DNA from: Branchinecta lynchi
Taxonomy: Eukaryota > Arthropoda > Branchiopoda > Anostraca > Branchinectidae
Direction of reading: 5' to 3'
Length of the DNA stretch: 64,000 bases
Assembly: GCA_023053575.1 (NCBI GenBank)
Contig: JAKZAP010000016.1
Coordinates: 20,726,030-20,790,029 of the forward strand
The position numbers and the translations under genes were made by a program. Numbering within the stretch: the first letter of the stretch is position 1; each line of letters begins with the position of its first letter. The notes beneath the pieces were generated by a model, which worked only from the letters and a program-made list of their open reading frames with translations, did no database searches and had not been told where the DNA came from. Positions 37,001 to 49,000 of this stretch are shown in pieces.

Positions 37001-40000
37001 TGACAACTTGCGTCAATGAAAGCGAACTAGACAGCCAATTGGTCTTCAAGTCATTAAAATCGCCCATGATTTGAATTCCGGCGTAAGGAAATTCCGATCT
37101 GATGTAGTCTACAGAATGCTGTAAGTAAAGTACAAGTTCCTTCCGGAAAGATGCTCGTGGCGGGTAATAAACTACACCAAAGATAATGGACGATACTTCT
37201 TTCGGTAGGTATCGTGGTCTTGTCCAGAGCCAAAGAACTTCATGCTCAGGTTTTCTGGGGACAGGTATACTTAGAGCTCGGCTAGGAATCGTCGAATTAC
37301 ATAGAAAACCGACTCCGCCTCCATGGCTTACGATGTATCCGTCCTTATCCAATCTTGGGAGTAGATACACATCATACCCAGAGACGACTGTGCATGTGTC
37401 GGACGCGGACCACGTTTCACACAAGCATGCAACGTCGACATGGTTTTGCGTGAGGGTGATTTCCAGCTCCTCAATTTTATTACCAAGGGATCGAACGTTT
37501 GCAAGGAGAATTTTTGGAAATGAGTACTTCTGTCTGTCCTGGACACACTTCTTTTGTTTACTAGGTAAAGCTGGGTTTATTTGGACATCTGTCTCGGCCG
37601 AGTGGTATGTATGGTTGGAGTCGTATCTTCTTGTTGTAGATTGCTGGGGGTTTACTGTCTGTGGTGGGTGAAGGGTAGTTAGGCCGTACCTGGGAGTACT
37701 AGTCTGTTCCAAGCCGGTACCAAACAGCTCGGTGTTGTTGGGGGCATGTGGAACGCTTGCCAGTACGGTATTGCCCTGCTGAAGTCCGTTGTACTGAACG
37801 GGCGTATTTGGTAAGGGTAGGGCGCAGCTTCTGGAATCGTCAGTTGAGATAACCCAGGGAACAGCTGATTGATGCGAGGTACTGTGGGCTTTTGGCTGTT
37901 TGGTTCCGGCCGTGCAGATAGACAGGGAATAGGCCCCTGTGGTGGTTCCGCCTGTATTGACTGTTTCTCCGTAAGATGGTGGGGGTTTGTTTTTGTGTTC
38001 TTGAATCCATTGCTGTAGAAGAATCTCGTCTTGATTTGTAGGTCGGGCGGTTTGGGTCCCTGATGCTTGTCGTTTTTTGGATGTTGCTTTGAATTCGGGT
38101 CGTGTATGAAAGGGTCGTGTCATGTCATGAAAAGATTCGAATCCGAATCCATGGCTGGGCACGAATCCGATTCCGAATCCACCATTTCATGCTGAGGATT
38201 TGAATCCGGAATCGAATCCGACCTTAAAGTTTAACTGAAAAGCAAACTTATTTTTGTATCATTTAGTTGAATACACTGAGTTATTTGGATTCTGCTAAGA
38301 GATTTTCTTATTTTCCACTATCTGCTCTAGTACTGAGGTTCAGAATATCTACGGCTGTCCCCACAGCACTAATTCTACTATGAAAGAAATAGAAAACCGT
38401 GATTTTCGGGGTTTTTTCTTGATCAGCTAATTATCCCTCTAGGATGATGTGCGAGGGATAAATATAAATTCGGATATTTTGGTTGCACTTCCGGCAAACC
38501 GTCCTCAGCGAAAAACAAAACAAAACTAAATCATAAAATCCACCACAATCACAACAGGAGAACGATGCGGAACCAACAGACAATAAGACGAGATGTAGCT
38601 AAAACAAATCTGTGATTATTTACAATTCTGAGCTCTGTGTGTATTTACAATTTACCATCCGTCTGGGAAAGCGCAGAAGCTTTCACCCCGAAAACAAGAG
38701 CTACGAGCTCATATGGCACTTGTTACGAGTAGGTGGTACACGAAAGTAGATGAGGACGTCTCGAAATACACCCGCCATCCAGAAATGCGGTTCGGAAAGA
38801 GAAATAGGATATTTAGTTTCATCCACTTCTGAGCAGTTCCGGCATAATCTCGTATGATGTGCAGCATATGCGCAAGACTGTTCAATCTTCCAAGTTTCAG
38901 CCCAATAAATCCACTCGTTCGACCCCTAGACGTGTTACACCATTTCCGTACTCCCTCCATCTTCCCCTACCGTTGTCGAATCTGGTTCGGACTCAAAAAT
39001 GGATCATCTAAAAAGCATCTGCTTTTATACCATCTATCAAGTTTCACTCAAATCTGATCATTTTTGGAAAATTCCGGTATCCCCCCCACACCCCGTTGGA
39101 CCTCTGATCCACTCTTCCCCTCCATCACGTTTTATTGAAATCGGAGCATAGCTTATCTGCAAATTTTCAGTACCCCCCCCCCCCCCCAGGGTTCCCGGGT
39201 GGCTAAAATACCAGCCGGTTAATATCGGCTAATAGGTGATTTCTGCCGATACGGTTAAAATTAAGTGGCATAGATAAAATCAAGTAACTGGCTAAAATCA
39301 AAACTGCTACTATGTGATTTTAATAGCACTCCGCTATTCTAAGACTGTCATAATTCTTTCATGTATTAAAGATTGTAGTTCATGTTAGCCTAGAGAGGAT
39401 GGAAGGATGCAGAATAATGTCAAGACTGAATAGGTGTAGGCTAAGTCATATCTGCTATTATAAATGGCACTGATGCTAGGTTCCTTCATTTATATGTACA
39501 AGTTTCTGCTGAGAATCCCTACAGAGCTGCCGTGTAACATACTATCAAGAAAACAAGAAGGACAAGCCATAAAATTACAAGCTCAATTCTTGAAGTAGCC
39601 TATTTACTATCCGCGTATCGTATCAACATGTACAACAAATCGCCTCCGCGGTTTCTAATATCCTCCTCGCTTTAATATAATACGGTACGAACTCCCGGTA
39701 TAAATAAATCGCAGGAAGCAACGTGACCTGATGACTCACTCGTGTCAACCCGAAACCGGTTTTCTGGATTGGAGTAGGCGAGCTAATTAGTCCGGGAATC
39801 AACCCTGGTTGAAAAATAGTCGGAAAACAAGTAAAGATTGATACGTAAAAAGATCAGTGCGGTTTGATTTTAGCCAGTTTTAGCCGGCAAAAATCGGTTT
39901 TTATTAATAAAAGCCGATTAAAACCGCAGGTATGGCAAAAATCAATTTTAGCCGGCAAAACGGAACCCTGCCCCCCCCCCCCCTACCTTGACTGAATCCG

Positions 40001-43000
40001 TCCCTAAAACCAAATAACAAATCTAGGCCGCACAAGCTTGGCACTGTCGAACTTGCATCTCATTCGGTCCAACCGTTTGGTTTTTGTGCATGTAAAAATT
40101 TTCCAACCCCAACTCCCCCAACCATGGTTGCATACAGTTCGAACGCATGTCTTACATGCCGAGTTCATAGATTCGTATCACCCATTAAGTTTCACTCGAA
40201 TCAGACCACTCGTTCGCAATTTGCAGCAGTTTCCATATTTCCCTTCCCTCGCTCCCCCCAAGATGCTGCCTGCAAAGTTTCGTTCTCTTAGTACATCTGG
40301 AACTATTCTAACTCGCGACTACCGAAATTATAGGCCCCATCCCCCCAGAGCCCCGAAACCATCTGGCCCCGTCAGTTTCGTATATAGGCCTAATGCATCT
40401 TTCTCCCAATTAAGTTCCGTCCCAATCCCTTTGCTTTAAGCGTTTTCTTAGTTCCCCCCCCCCATCCCCCGCAGGTATCGGACCCGATCCAGACTTGACA
40501 CCCCGAGGCGATAGCTCTTTCAAACTGACAAGTTTCATTTAAATCCGATCACCCGTTCAAAAGTTATGCATGCCACTAGATTCCGGACTCCCCATCCATC
40601 CACTCCCCCCACGATGGTCGGATCGGAGAAACGACTATTCTCAAGTCAATCTGATCGGATCCCTTACATACCTGCAAAGTTCCATCGTCCTAGCACATCA
40701 AGAAGTACGCCGGACTCGCGGGATCACTAGAAGTCCGCCCCCCCCCCTAACTCCCCCACAGTGCCCGGATCCGGTCCAGTTATGTCAATGACGTATCTAG
40801 GACTTGTGCTTTTTCGTCCCACCAAGTTTCATCCCGATCCCTCCACTCTAAGCGTTTGTCAAGATTTCCGGTTCCCTCCACCAGCTCCCCCCCCCCCAGT
40901 GTCATCGGATCCGGTCCGGATTTAAAGTGGGACGTCTGAGACACGAGGTCATCCTAAATATCAACTTTCATCAAGATCCGACCAACCGTTCGCAAGTTAA
41001 AAATACCTCAATTTTGGCTTCCCCGTCCCTCCACCCCCCCCCCCCAGATGGTCGGATCGGGGAACTGACTATTTCCTATTTAATCTGGTCGGGTCCTTGG
41101 AATGCTTGCCAATTTTCATTGTCCTAGCACAACAGGAAGCATCGAACTCGCGGGATCACTAGAAATTAGGACCCCCCCCCAACTCCCCCAAAGTGAGCGG
41201 ATCCATTCCGGTTATGTCAGTCAGGTATCTAGGACTTGTGCTCGTTCTTTCTACCAAGTTTCATCCGGATCTCTCCACTCGGAGCGTTTTTCAAGATTTC
41301 CGGTTTCCCCTTCCAACTCCCCCCAATGTCACCGGCGTCTGCGACATGAGGTCCATCCATATATCAAGTTTCGTTAAGATCCGACGACCCGTTCTTAAGC
41401 TGAAAATATATAATTTTTCCGGATTCCCCGTCCCTCCACTCCCCTCAAGACCCACCCCCAAGATTCATCGGATCCGGTCTGGACTTGAAATGAGACATCT
41501 GAGACACGAGATCTTTCCAGATATCAAGTTTCATTAAGATCCGATCACCCGTTCGAAAGTGATGTATGTCCCTATTTTCCGGATTCCGCCCCCTCCCCCA
41601 CGATGGTCGGATCGGGCAAGTGACTATTTCCAACTTAGTCTGGTCGGGTCCCTGATATGCCTGCGAAGTTTCATCGTCCTAGCTTGCGTGGAAGTGCCCA
41701 AACTATTATTTATGTTTCTTGACTATGTCCAGGTTAATCAGGTCGTCAATCTTTTAACAATATATACTCCCGCATTCGCTCCCTAATACATCCAATATTC
41801 CTGACAAGTTTCATTATCCTAACAATGTAATTTGTTTAGATTATCCACTTTGTGCATCGTCCCGCATTCATACATGGACTCGTGGCTCAGTTGGTAGAGC
41901 GTTGGCCTTACAACTTAGATGTTCCTGGTTCGCTCCCGCATTCGGGCAGCGCTTTTTTTTTGCTACTTTTCGCTCCACTTTTGCTTTATAGTTTCTCGAC
42001 TCCCGGATCCGGGGAAAGTCGGATTGAAGAAATGATTAATTGTAAGTTGATCTGGTCCGGTCCCTGATATGCCTGCCAAGTTTCATCGTCCTAGCTTATC
42101 TGGAAGTGCCCAAACTAGCAAAACCGGGACCGACAGACCGACTGACGGACAGAAATTACAATCGCTATATGGCACTTGGCCGAAGGGCAAGTGCCATAAA
42201 ACCCCCCGAAAATCACGGTTTTCTATTTCTTTCGTAATGAATGGTCAGCTGGGCTTCAAACCTTATATTAATTCTACTATGACACGGAATATTTGAATCT
42301 GAAAACAAACCCGGCTTTTAAGTGGGCGGTGATAAGCTTGGCGAAGATTGCTTAGTACCGGAACAAAAACATTCCATAAACCTTATTCGTCAAGTATACG
42401 ACACAGGTGGTACCACAAATCTGACATGGAAATTCCACTATCTGAAAATTGATTATTCGTGAAAAGCGGAGCGACGAAGTAACGCATTTTCATCGGGTCT
42501 TCAAGCCTCTTTAAGTGAATAAGTGAGGGGTAAGAAGACTGTCCCATCTCTGCCGTTTTCAGTTAAACTTTCACGAAAATCAAATCATGTACATAGGTTA
42601 TAGCTTAAAATCAGAGGTGACAAAAAGCACTGATATCTAAGGTAATCAGACAACGTGATAGATTACTGACGATGGTTGGTGGTGGAGACCAAAAAGTTGG
42701 ATCACACTGTCTAAAAATTGGGAATTGGGATTCGTAAGATTGAGGGTTTGGAATCCGAGTCCGAATCTGAATCCAGCTTGACAATCAGAAGATTCGACAA
42801 GACCATTGGGGTATATGCCTGTATCAGGTTATATTTGATAGTTCATAATTCAAGGAGTCTGGTGAAGACAAGGCCCAACTGTCTGTATCAAATATACAAT
42901 TTTTGGGATCCCATCGTAACCTTTGGTCTTGTTTCGTAGGATTTCTGATGGTAGCCCTAGACAATACCATTGGGATATATGCCTGTAGCAGGTTATATTT

Positions 43001-46000
43001 GTTAATTTATTATTCAAGGAGTCTGGTGAAGACAAGACCCAAATTGTCTGGATCAAATATAGCATTTGTGGGATCCCATCGAAACCTTTGGTCTTGTCTC
43101 GTAGGCTTTCGTGAGGGTAGCCCTAGACAAGACCATTGGGATATATGCCTGTAGCAGGTTATGTTTGTTAATTCATTATTCAAGGAGTCTGGTGAAGACA
43201 AGACCCAAATTGAACTTTTGAAAGTGAAAGTGAACTTTTAAAAGTTCAGTGAAAAGAGATTATTCACGTTAGTTTTTTTGTTCGAGATAGATTTTGTTTA
43301 TTAGTTACATAGTGGTTTATTACGATTGTGTTTATGATGCCGATGTTTAGTTGCTGTCGATTTATTTTTTTAAACTCGTCTTTTTGGCGGAATAAAAGCT
43401 TATTATTATTATTATTAAATTGTCTGGATCAAATATAGCATTTTTGGGATCCCATCAAAACCTTTGGTCTTGTCTCGTAGGCTTTTCTGAGGGTAGCCCT
43501 AGACAAGACCATTGGGATAAGTGCCTGTTGTAGGTTATACTTGTTAATTTGTATGTATTGGCTCTTTGAGCAAATGAGTCTTATGTCATATATTTGTTTT
43601 AGGCTGACAATGTAATTAAGCCACTAGCTGAAGTTATTCCTCGGGGCTACACCTCAAACTTGGATGACTTCTGCTCCATTGTGGAGAAAGAGGGACCTCT
43701 AACTCCATTTGGGAAGATAGAAGATGTCTTTACCGTCAAGGACGCAAGTATGGATTTTGACTATTTTTGGGACCCCAAACGTTAGTGGAGGGTGTTACGG
43801 GTAGTATTAGTAGTCTGGGGTCCACTGAACCGAAAGTCTTCTCCTTCTAAAAGTGGAGGGTCTTACTGGGGCAACACCTCTAGCGATCACAGGACCTCGC
43901 GTACGTTCTGTTACTCACGAAAGTTACCGGGATACAGCTTTTTGGTATATCGGACATGCTTTTCTAACCTCTTACACTCTAACTATTCTGCGGTTGCGGT
44001 TTGTGCGGTTACATCAGCGGTCCAACTTTCGACCAATCAAAAGCAAGCAGACGTAAACAAACATTCGAACATTTCAGAAGCAGCGTTACCGCCTGTCGCA
44101 GACATCTGCGGTTAATGACGGTTTTCACTTCTTCGACAGAACAAGCCAAAATTCTACGACCGGTTCCTTGCAAGTAAATATAAAAAGTAAGCAAAAAATC
44201 TTTTGCGGCCAAAAGTCACATGTTCCAGACAAGAAAAAGTGGCAATAGTGTTTACAAACCAAGAATTCCAAGATATTTCACCTGAGAATTGGAGGATATT
44301 AAGAAGAATAAACAGGTAAAAATCATTCAAGCAGAGCTGCAATGTGGTTGTTCTTGAGTGTGGGTTAAGGCCTTTTAGGTAGTAGAAATCTCCACTTGCT
44401 TATAGGCCCAGATCAAACAGCAAATAAGTTGGACTGTCGAGAGTTTAAGATTATTCGTGGTATGTATTGTTTTTTTTGTGAATGTTACAGAACTGTTAGT
44501 CAGTCCATTATAAAAGCCTCAATTTTGGAGGCCGGAGGCTATGCTAAGTTACTGTCACTGTCAGAGGCGTTACTAGCTGAAATGTTTGTCGGGCGGGGGG
44601 CAAGGTATTTACTGACTGTTGTTGCAGAAAGAAGAACTGTTTTCAAGAACAAAAATGACAGCTTTGAAAAATAATTGACTGATTTAAAAAAATGACTGTT
44701 TTGAAAAAAAATCAACTGATTTTCAGGAAAAATAACTGTTTTCATGAAAAAAAAACTGTTTTGACGGAAAACTACAGTGCTTCACGCCAACTCAGTTATT
44801 TTTTAAAGACTGGCCGGACACATTTGGAGGATATTAGATCGTGCCAAATGGATACGTCAGCTGAATTTTATTGGAGCTATATTTCAGCCCTTCTTGGCAA
44901 GGGTCCTGTTCAGGCTCAAAACCGCTCAAGTTGGAAAATGAACTTGCGGGAAGGGTTCCTTTTTCCAACTTGAGCGGTTTTGAGCCTGAAGAGGCCCTTG
45001 CCAAGAACGGCCGAAGTATAGCTCCAAGAAAATTCAGCTGACGTATCCATGTTGCACCATCAAATATAATTCGTTGGGCTGAAGGAATATTTACATTTGG
45101 AAGGGTCACCCCCCCCCCACAGTTGTGACGCCCCTGTTTACTGTACATACTGTACGGATGTCTGACGCTTGTCGGCCATGCCACATGGCTATTTCCATTT
45201 TTTATGGCACTTGCCCTTCGGCCAAGTGCCATATAGCGATCGCAATTTCTGTCCGTCCGTCGGTCTGTCGGTCTGTCCAGGTTTTGCTAGTTCGGGCACT
45301 TCCACATAAGCTAGGATGATAAAACTTGGCAGGCATATCAGGGACCCCAAATGATTAAGTTGGAAATAGTCACTTCCCCGATCCGAGCACCGTGGGGGGA
45401 GTGGAGGGAGGGGGAATCCGGAATCTTGAGGTATTTTTAACTTTTGAACGGGTGATCGGATCTCGATGAAACTTGATATTTGGAACGACCTCATGCCTCA
45501 GACGACCCACTTAAAATCCGGACCGGATCCGGTGACTTTTGGGGGGAGCTGGAGGGGGCAACCGGAAATCTTGGGAAACGCTATGAGTGGAGGGATCGAG
45601 ATGAAACTTGGTGGGAAGACACCTAGCAAACACTAGATACATCGTTGACATAACCGAGCCGATTCGGGCACTGTGGGGGGGAGTGGAGGGAGGGGGAATC
45701 CGGAGTCTTGAGGTATTTATAACTTTTGAACGGGTGATCGGATCTCGATGGAACTTGATATTTGGAAAGACCTCATGCCTCAGACGACCTACTTAAAATC
45801 CGGACCGGATCCGGTGACTTTTGGGGGGAGCTGGAGGGGGCAACCGGAAATCTTGGGAAACGCTATGAGTGGAGGGATCGAGATGAAACTTGGTGGGAAG
45901 ACACCTAGCAAACACTAGATACATCATTGACATAACCGAGCCGATTCGGGCACTGTCGGGGGAGTGGAGGGAGGGGGAATCCGGAATCTTGAGGTATTTA

Positions 46001-49000
46001 TAACTTTTGAACGGGGGACCGGATCTCGATGAAACTTGATATTTGGAAAGACCTCATGCCTCAGACGACCCACTTAAAATCCGGACCGGATCCGGTGACT
46101 TTTGGGGGGAGCTGGAGGGGAGAACCGGAAATATTGGAAAACGCTATGAGTGGAGGGATCGAGATGAAACTTGGTGGGAAGACACCTAGCAAACACTAGA
46201 TATATCATTGACATAACCGAGCCGTGCCTACTCGTAACAAGTGCCATATGAGCTCGTAGCTCTTGTTGTTATGATAACTTAACTAATTTGAACACCTAAA
46301 AAGGCTGAGAAGCTCAGTAGCAAAGTCGGGTTACAGTAAATCAGTAGCTTAGTGAATAACCTAGATGCTGTGAGTCTCCGACTAGTCAGCAGAAATATTT
46401 TCATATCCTGTGGTTTGATCATTAGTAGGGTACAGGGAAAAATACAGAACCCTGAAGCTGCTACGCACAACTATGGTAGTCAGAATAAAGTTTACTTGCA
46501 GAAATCTCCATTATTATAAAAGGCTAACCATGTTGAGTCCCTAATATGTGTTTGTATTGTTTATTTTCTTTTTCTTATGAGATATTTTATGGTCTTTGTT
46601 TGCCACTAGTTAGCCAAGCTAAAAATCAACAAATTTTATTGTATTTTATTTGTTTTAACAACTGTAAATTCCTCTGTAATTGCAAGGTTTGTTAATACTA
46701 TAATATCTAAGTACCTATAGTGTTGTAACATATTTTATTCTTTACAGGAAATTGAATGGATCAACTGACCAAGAAGCAGGTCCGGATTGCGAATAGCCTA
46801 AAGAAAGAGGAGAAATCTGACTTCTTATTTTGTGCCAAACACGGATATTCTTCCTTTATCAGAGGCTTGAGTCCTGGACAAGCTCAGTGATACATTGAAG
46901 ACAGTAAGAGACAGGCACTATAGGCCTCTGATGACTACAATGGCAGGTGCTGCTATTGCCAGCACCTAAATCTTTGGTGGCATGCAGTGAGAAGGCCAAA
47001 TATCATGAAAAGTTTATCAAGGGGTTTCTCAATCTTTAATCAGTGGAAGAAGAGATTGTAGATGGTTACGGTTTGCCAAAAATGGATGCTGTTTGCCAAC
47101 AGCCCATAAAAGAGAAAACTGATCGACTTTTCTATGTGTATTTGTGCCAAACAACTGACATCGCTCCTTGGTCACAGGCTAAAGTGTTAGACAAGCTAAG
47201 TGATTTGCTGCAAAAAAGCTCATGACTGCAATGTCAAAACCTGATTTTTGTGATTGTGTGTTGCATGGAACTTGCAGGAAAAAGCTTTTTTCCACTTCTG
47301 AGTCCTCAGTCTTGTTAGCTGATGGGACTTCTGACACTGTGCAACTTGGACATCAACACCGACTCCTAGTCCCATGGTCCTACAGTTAAGGTCTCAAAGT
47401 GTTGACTTTTCATATACTGACACTTTCCTCTTTTACCTGAAAAAAGAATGTAAAGAGAGGCCAGCCAGAGTCTCAACTTCGCAGAGTTTCTGAAGCGTCA
47501 AGGAGCGTTAACATAGTAATTGAACATGCTTATGCACTAACTGAGCGTGATATTCTTCTTGCTTCTGGATGTAGGGGTCGTGATCTTGTTGCAGAGAAGG
47601 CCAGGTATCTCGATAAATGCTTGAGGAACTTGTGATGGAAATTGAACCAAAGTGTAAATGATGGTAGTGTGTACAAGACATCACAAATCAGAGAAAACTT
47701 GTCTGTCCTTTTAAAGCAGAGTGACAGCCATACTATGAAACGGCTGAAGAATTGCCTAAAAATGATCTCCGTATACATCTTTTGCCACGCAAAAGGAGCC
47801 CATGTGGCTGTCACCCACCGACAGATCATTTTTTTTTTGCACTGGCTGCGTGCATTTTTGCAATTTTCCGTGCAGACGCAAGCTCACGACCCAATACCTG
47901 TCTCTTTGAACCCACTGGACTATGGATGGGCCGATGAGATACGTGGGGGAGCAAAAGCAGTGGCAACTGATGGGCCATATTTTTCCAGACAGTGTGGTCG
48001 GTGTTTTTTGTGCCTGCAAGAAATCTTGCAGCAAAAATGCTCATGTGCTGTAACCAAGAGATCTCGTGATTTCCTATGCGCATCCGGGGGGAAATGTGTT
48101 GTCATTGTAATAGACGAGGAAGAAGAGGATTTCGAAGCCTAACTCATTTGTGATTAAATATGAAAGTTGACAGGACCAACTTTTGCAAATATGGTTTTAA
48201 TAAATGTACTGTTTCACCTTAAATAAACATACCTAAATAAACTTTTCCATTGTTTCTGAAGGATAGTTATTAGTCAGAGTTGGAATCACCGTAGCTGGTT
48301 AGCTAATAATAGTTTTTCGTTCCGCTTTAGAAAAATGAAATGGAACGCCAAGACATCCGAATTTGAGTGTTGGTGCGTAACATCTTTAGCACATGTCTGA
48401 TCCCAGTATCCCGCCCAGATTCGAAATCAGCGTGGTCGATTTACCTAGAATCCATCGTCGGATCAGCTGCCCCCGACGGGAAAGCTACTTTTCACCTTTT
48501 GATACTTGGGCCCCAGACTATAGGATATTAAATATCAAAGTTGACTCCGTAATCTGAAATAATGCGGGCTGAGAAAAGCAACTCCATATTTGGTAATAAT
48601 TCAAGCCTCTGGACGGTGGAAGTAGCCTTATCAGTTTCCTGGTGTCGAATATCCTTTTCCTGAGTCTTCAGGCGCGTTTGATCAGGACTTTGGTTTAACC
48701 TTTTACATGTAGCGAGTGCGGTTAGTTGAACTTTAAAGGTTTGGGCTTGGCAGTAAGAAAAATAGGAATCTGATGTGAAGCCTAAAACTAGGAGACGATC
48801 TTAAGTGTTTAAGATAGACAGATGTTCTTGAGTGCTGATACAGAGAAGACTTTTGTTAACTAGAAGAATGAATTAAAGTAAGTGTCAAAGAAAAAGAACC
48901 GACCTCCCTAAACGAAAGACTACGATCCCTATACGCCTTCGAGTTGAATATTATCCGCCGATCACACGCTACCTTGTAATGTCCTTAAGATGGGCATAGA

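Larger units (their letters stand above)
38694..42198 (+). mobile_element. Hairpin-ended tandem-repeat element, copy 3 (long, with nested insertions)
   Basis: Begins acaagagctacgagctcata and ends tatggcacttggccgaaggg plus caagtgccata. About five internal units are seen (the bccgatcacccgttcg-type phrase, for example at 40530, 40970, 41360 and 41530). It contains a 784-bp hAT-like insertion (39187-39970) and a tRNA-like segment near 41880. Confidence 0.65.
44828..45098. mobile_element. Penelope/retrozyme-like foldback with two hammerhead-like motifs
   Basis: Inverted arms about a short loop near 44950. Motifs lie at 44874-44917 (-) and 44982-45024 (+). acatttgga occurs at both borders (44819 and 45089), a likely target duplication. 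Nested inside a hAT-type element at 44562-45136. Confidence 0.7.
44562..45136. mobile_element. hAT-type MITE with nested foldback
   Basis: Begins cagaggcgttactagctga, ends ttgtgacgcccctg. Flanks gtcactgt / tttactgt match at 6 of 8. The foldback at 44828-45098 is inserted in it. Confidence 0.6.

Noticed and set aside
37186..37671. 161-codon + strand ORF
   Set aside because: Antisense to the endonuclease part of the CR1-like LINE; no independent evidence.
41876..41956. A functional tRNA gene
   Set aside because: A and B boxes are recognisable but the acceptor and T stems do not pair well and it lies inside a repeat; treated as tRNA-derived.
42780..43560. Regularly spaced repeats that could suggest a CRISPR array
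   Set aside because: Units are 175-200 bp and homologous over their whole length with no unique spacers, and the window is eukaryotic.
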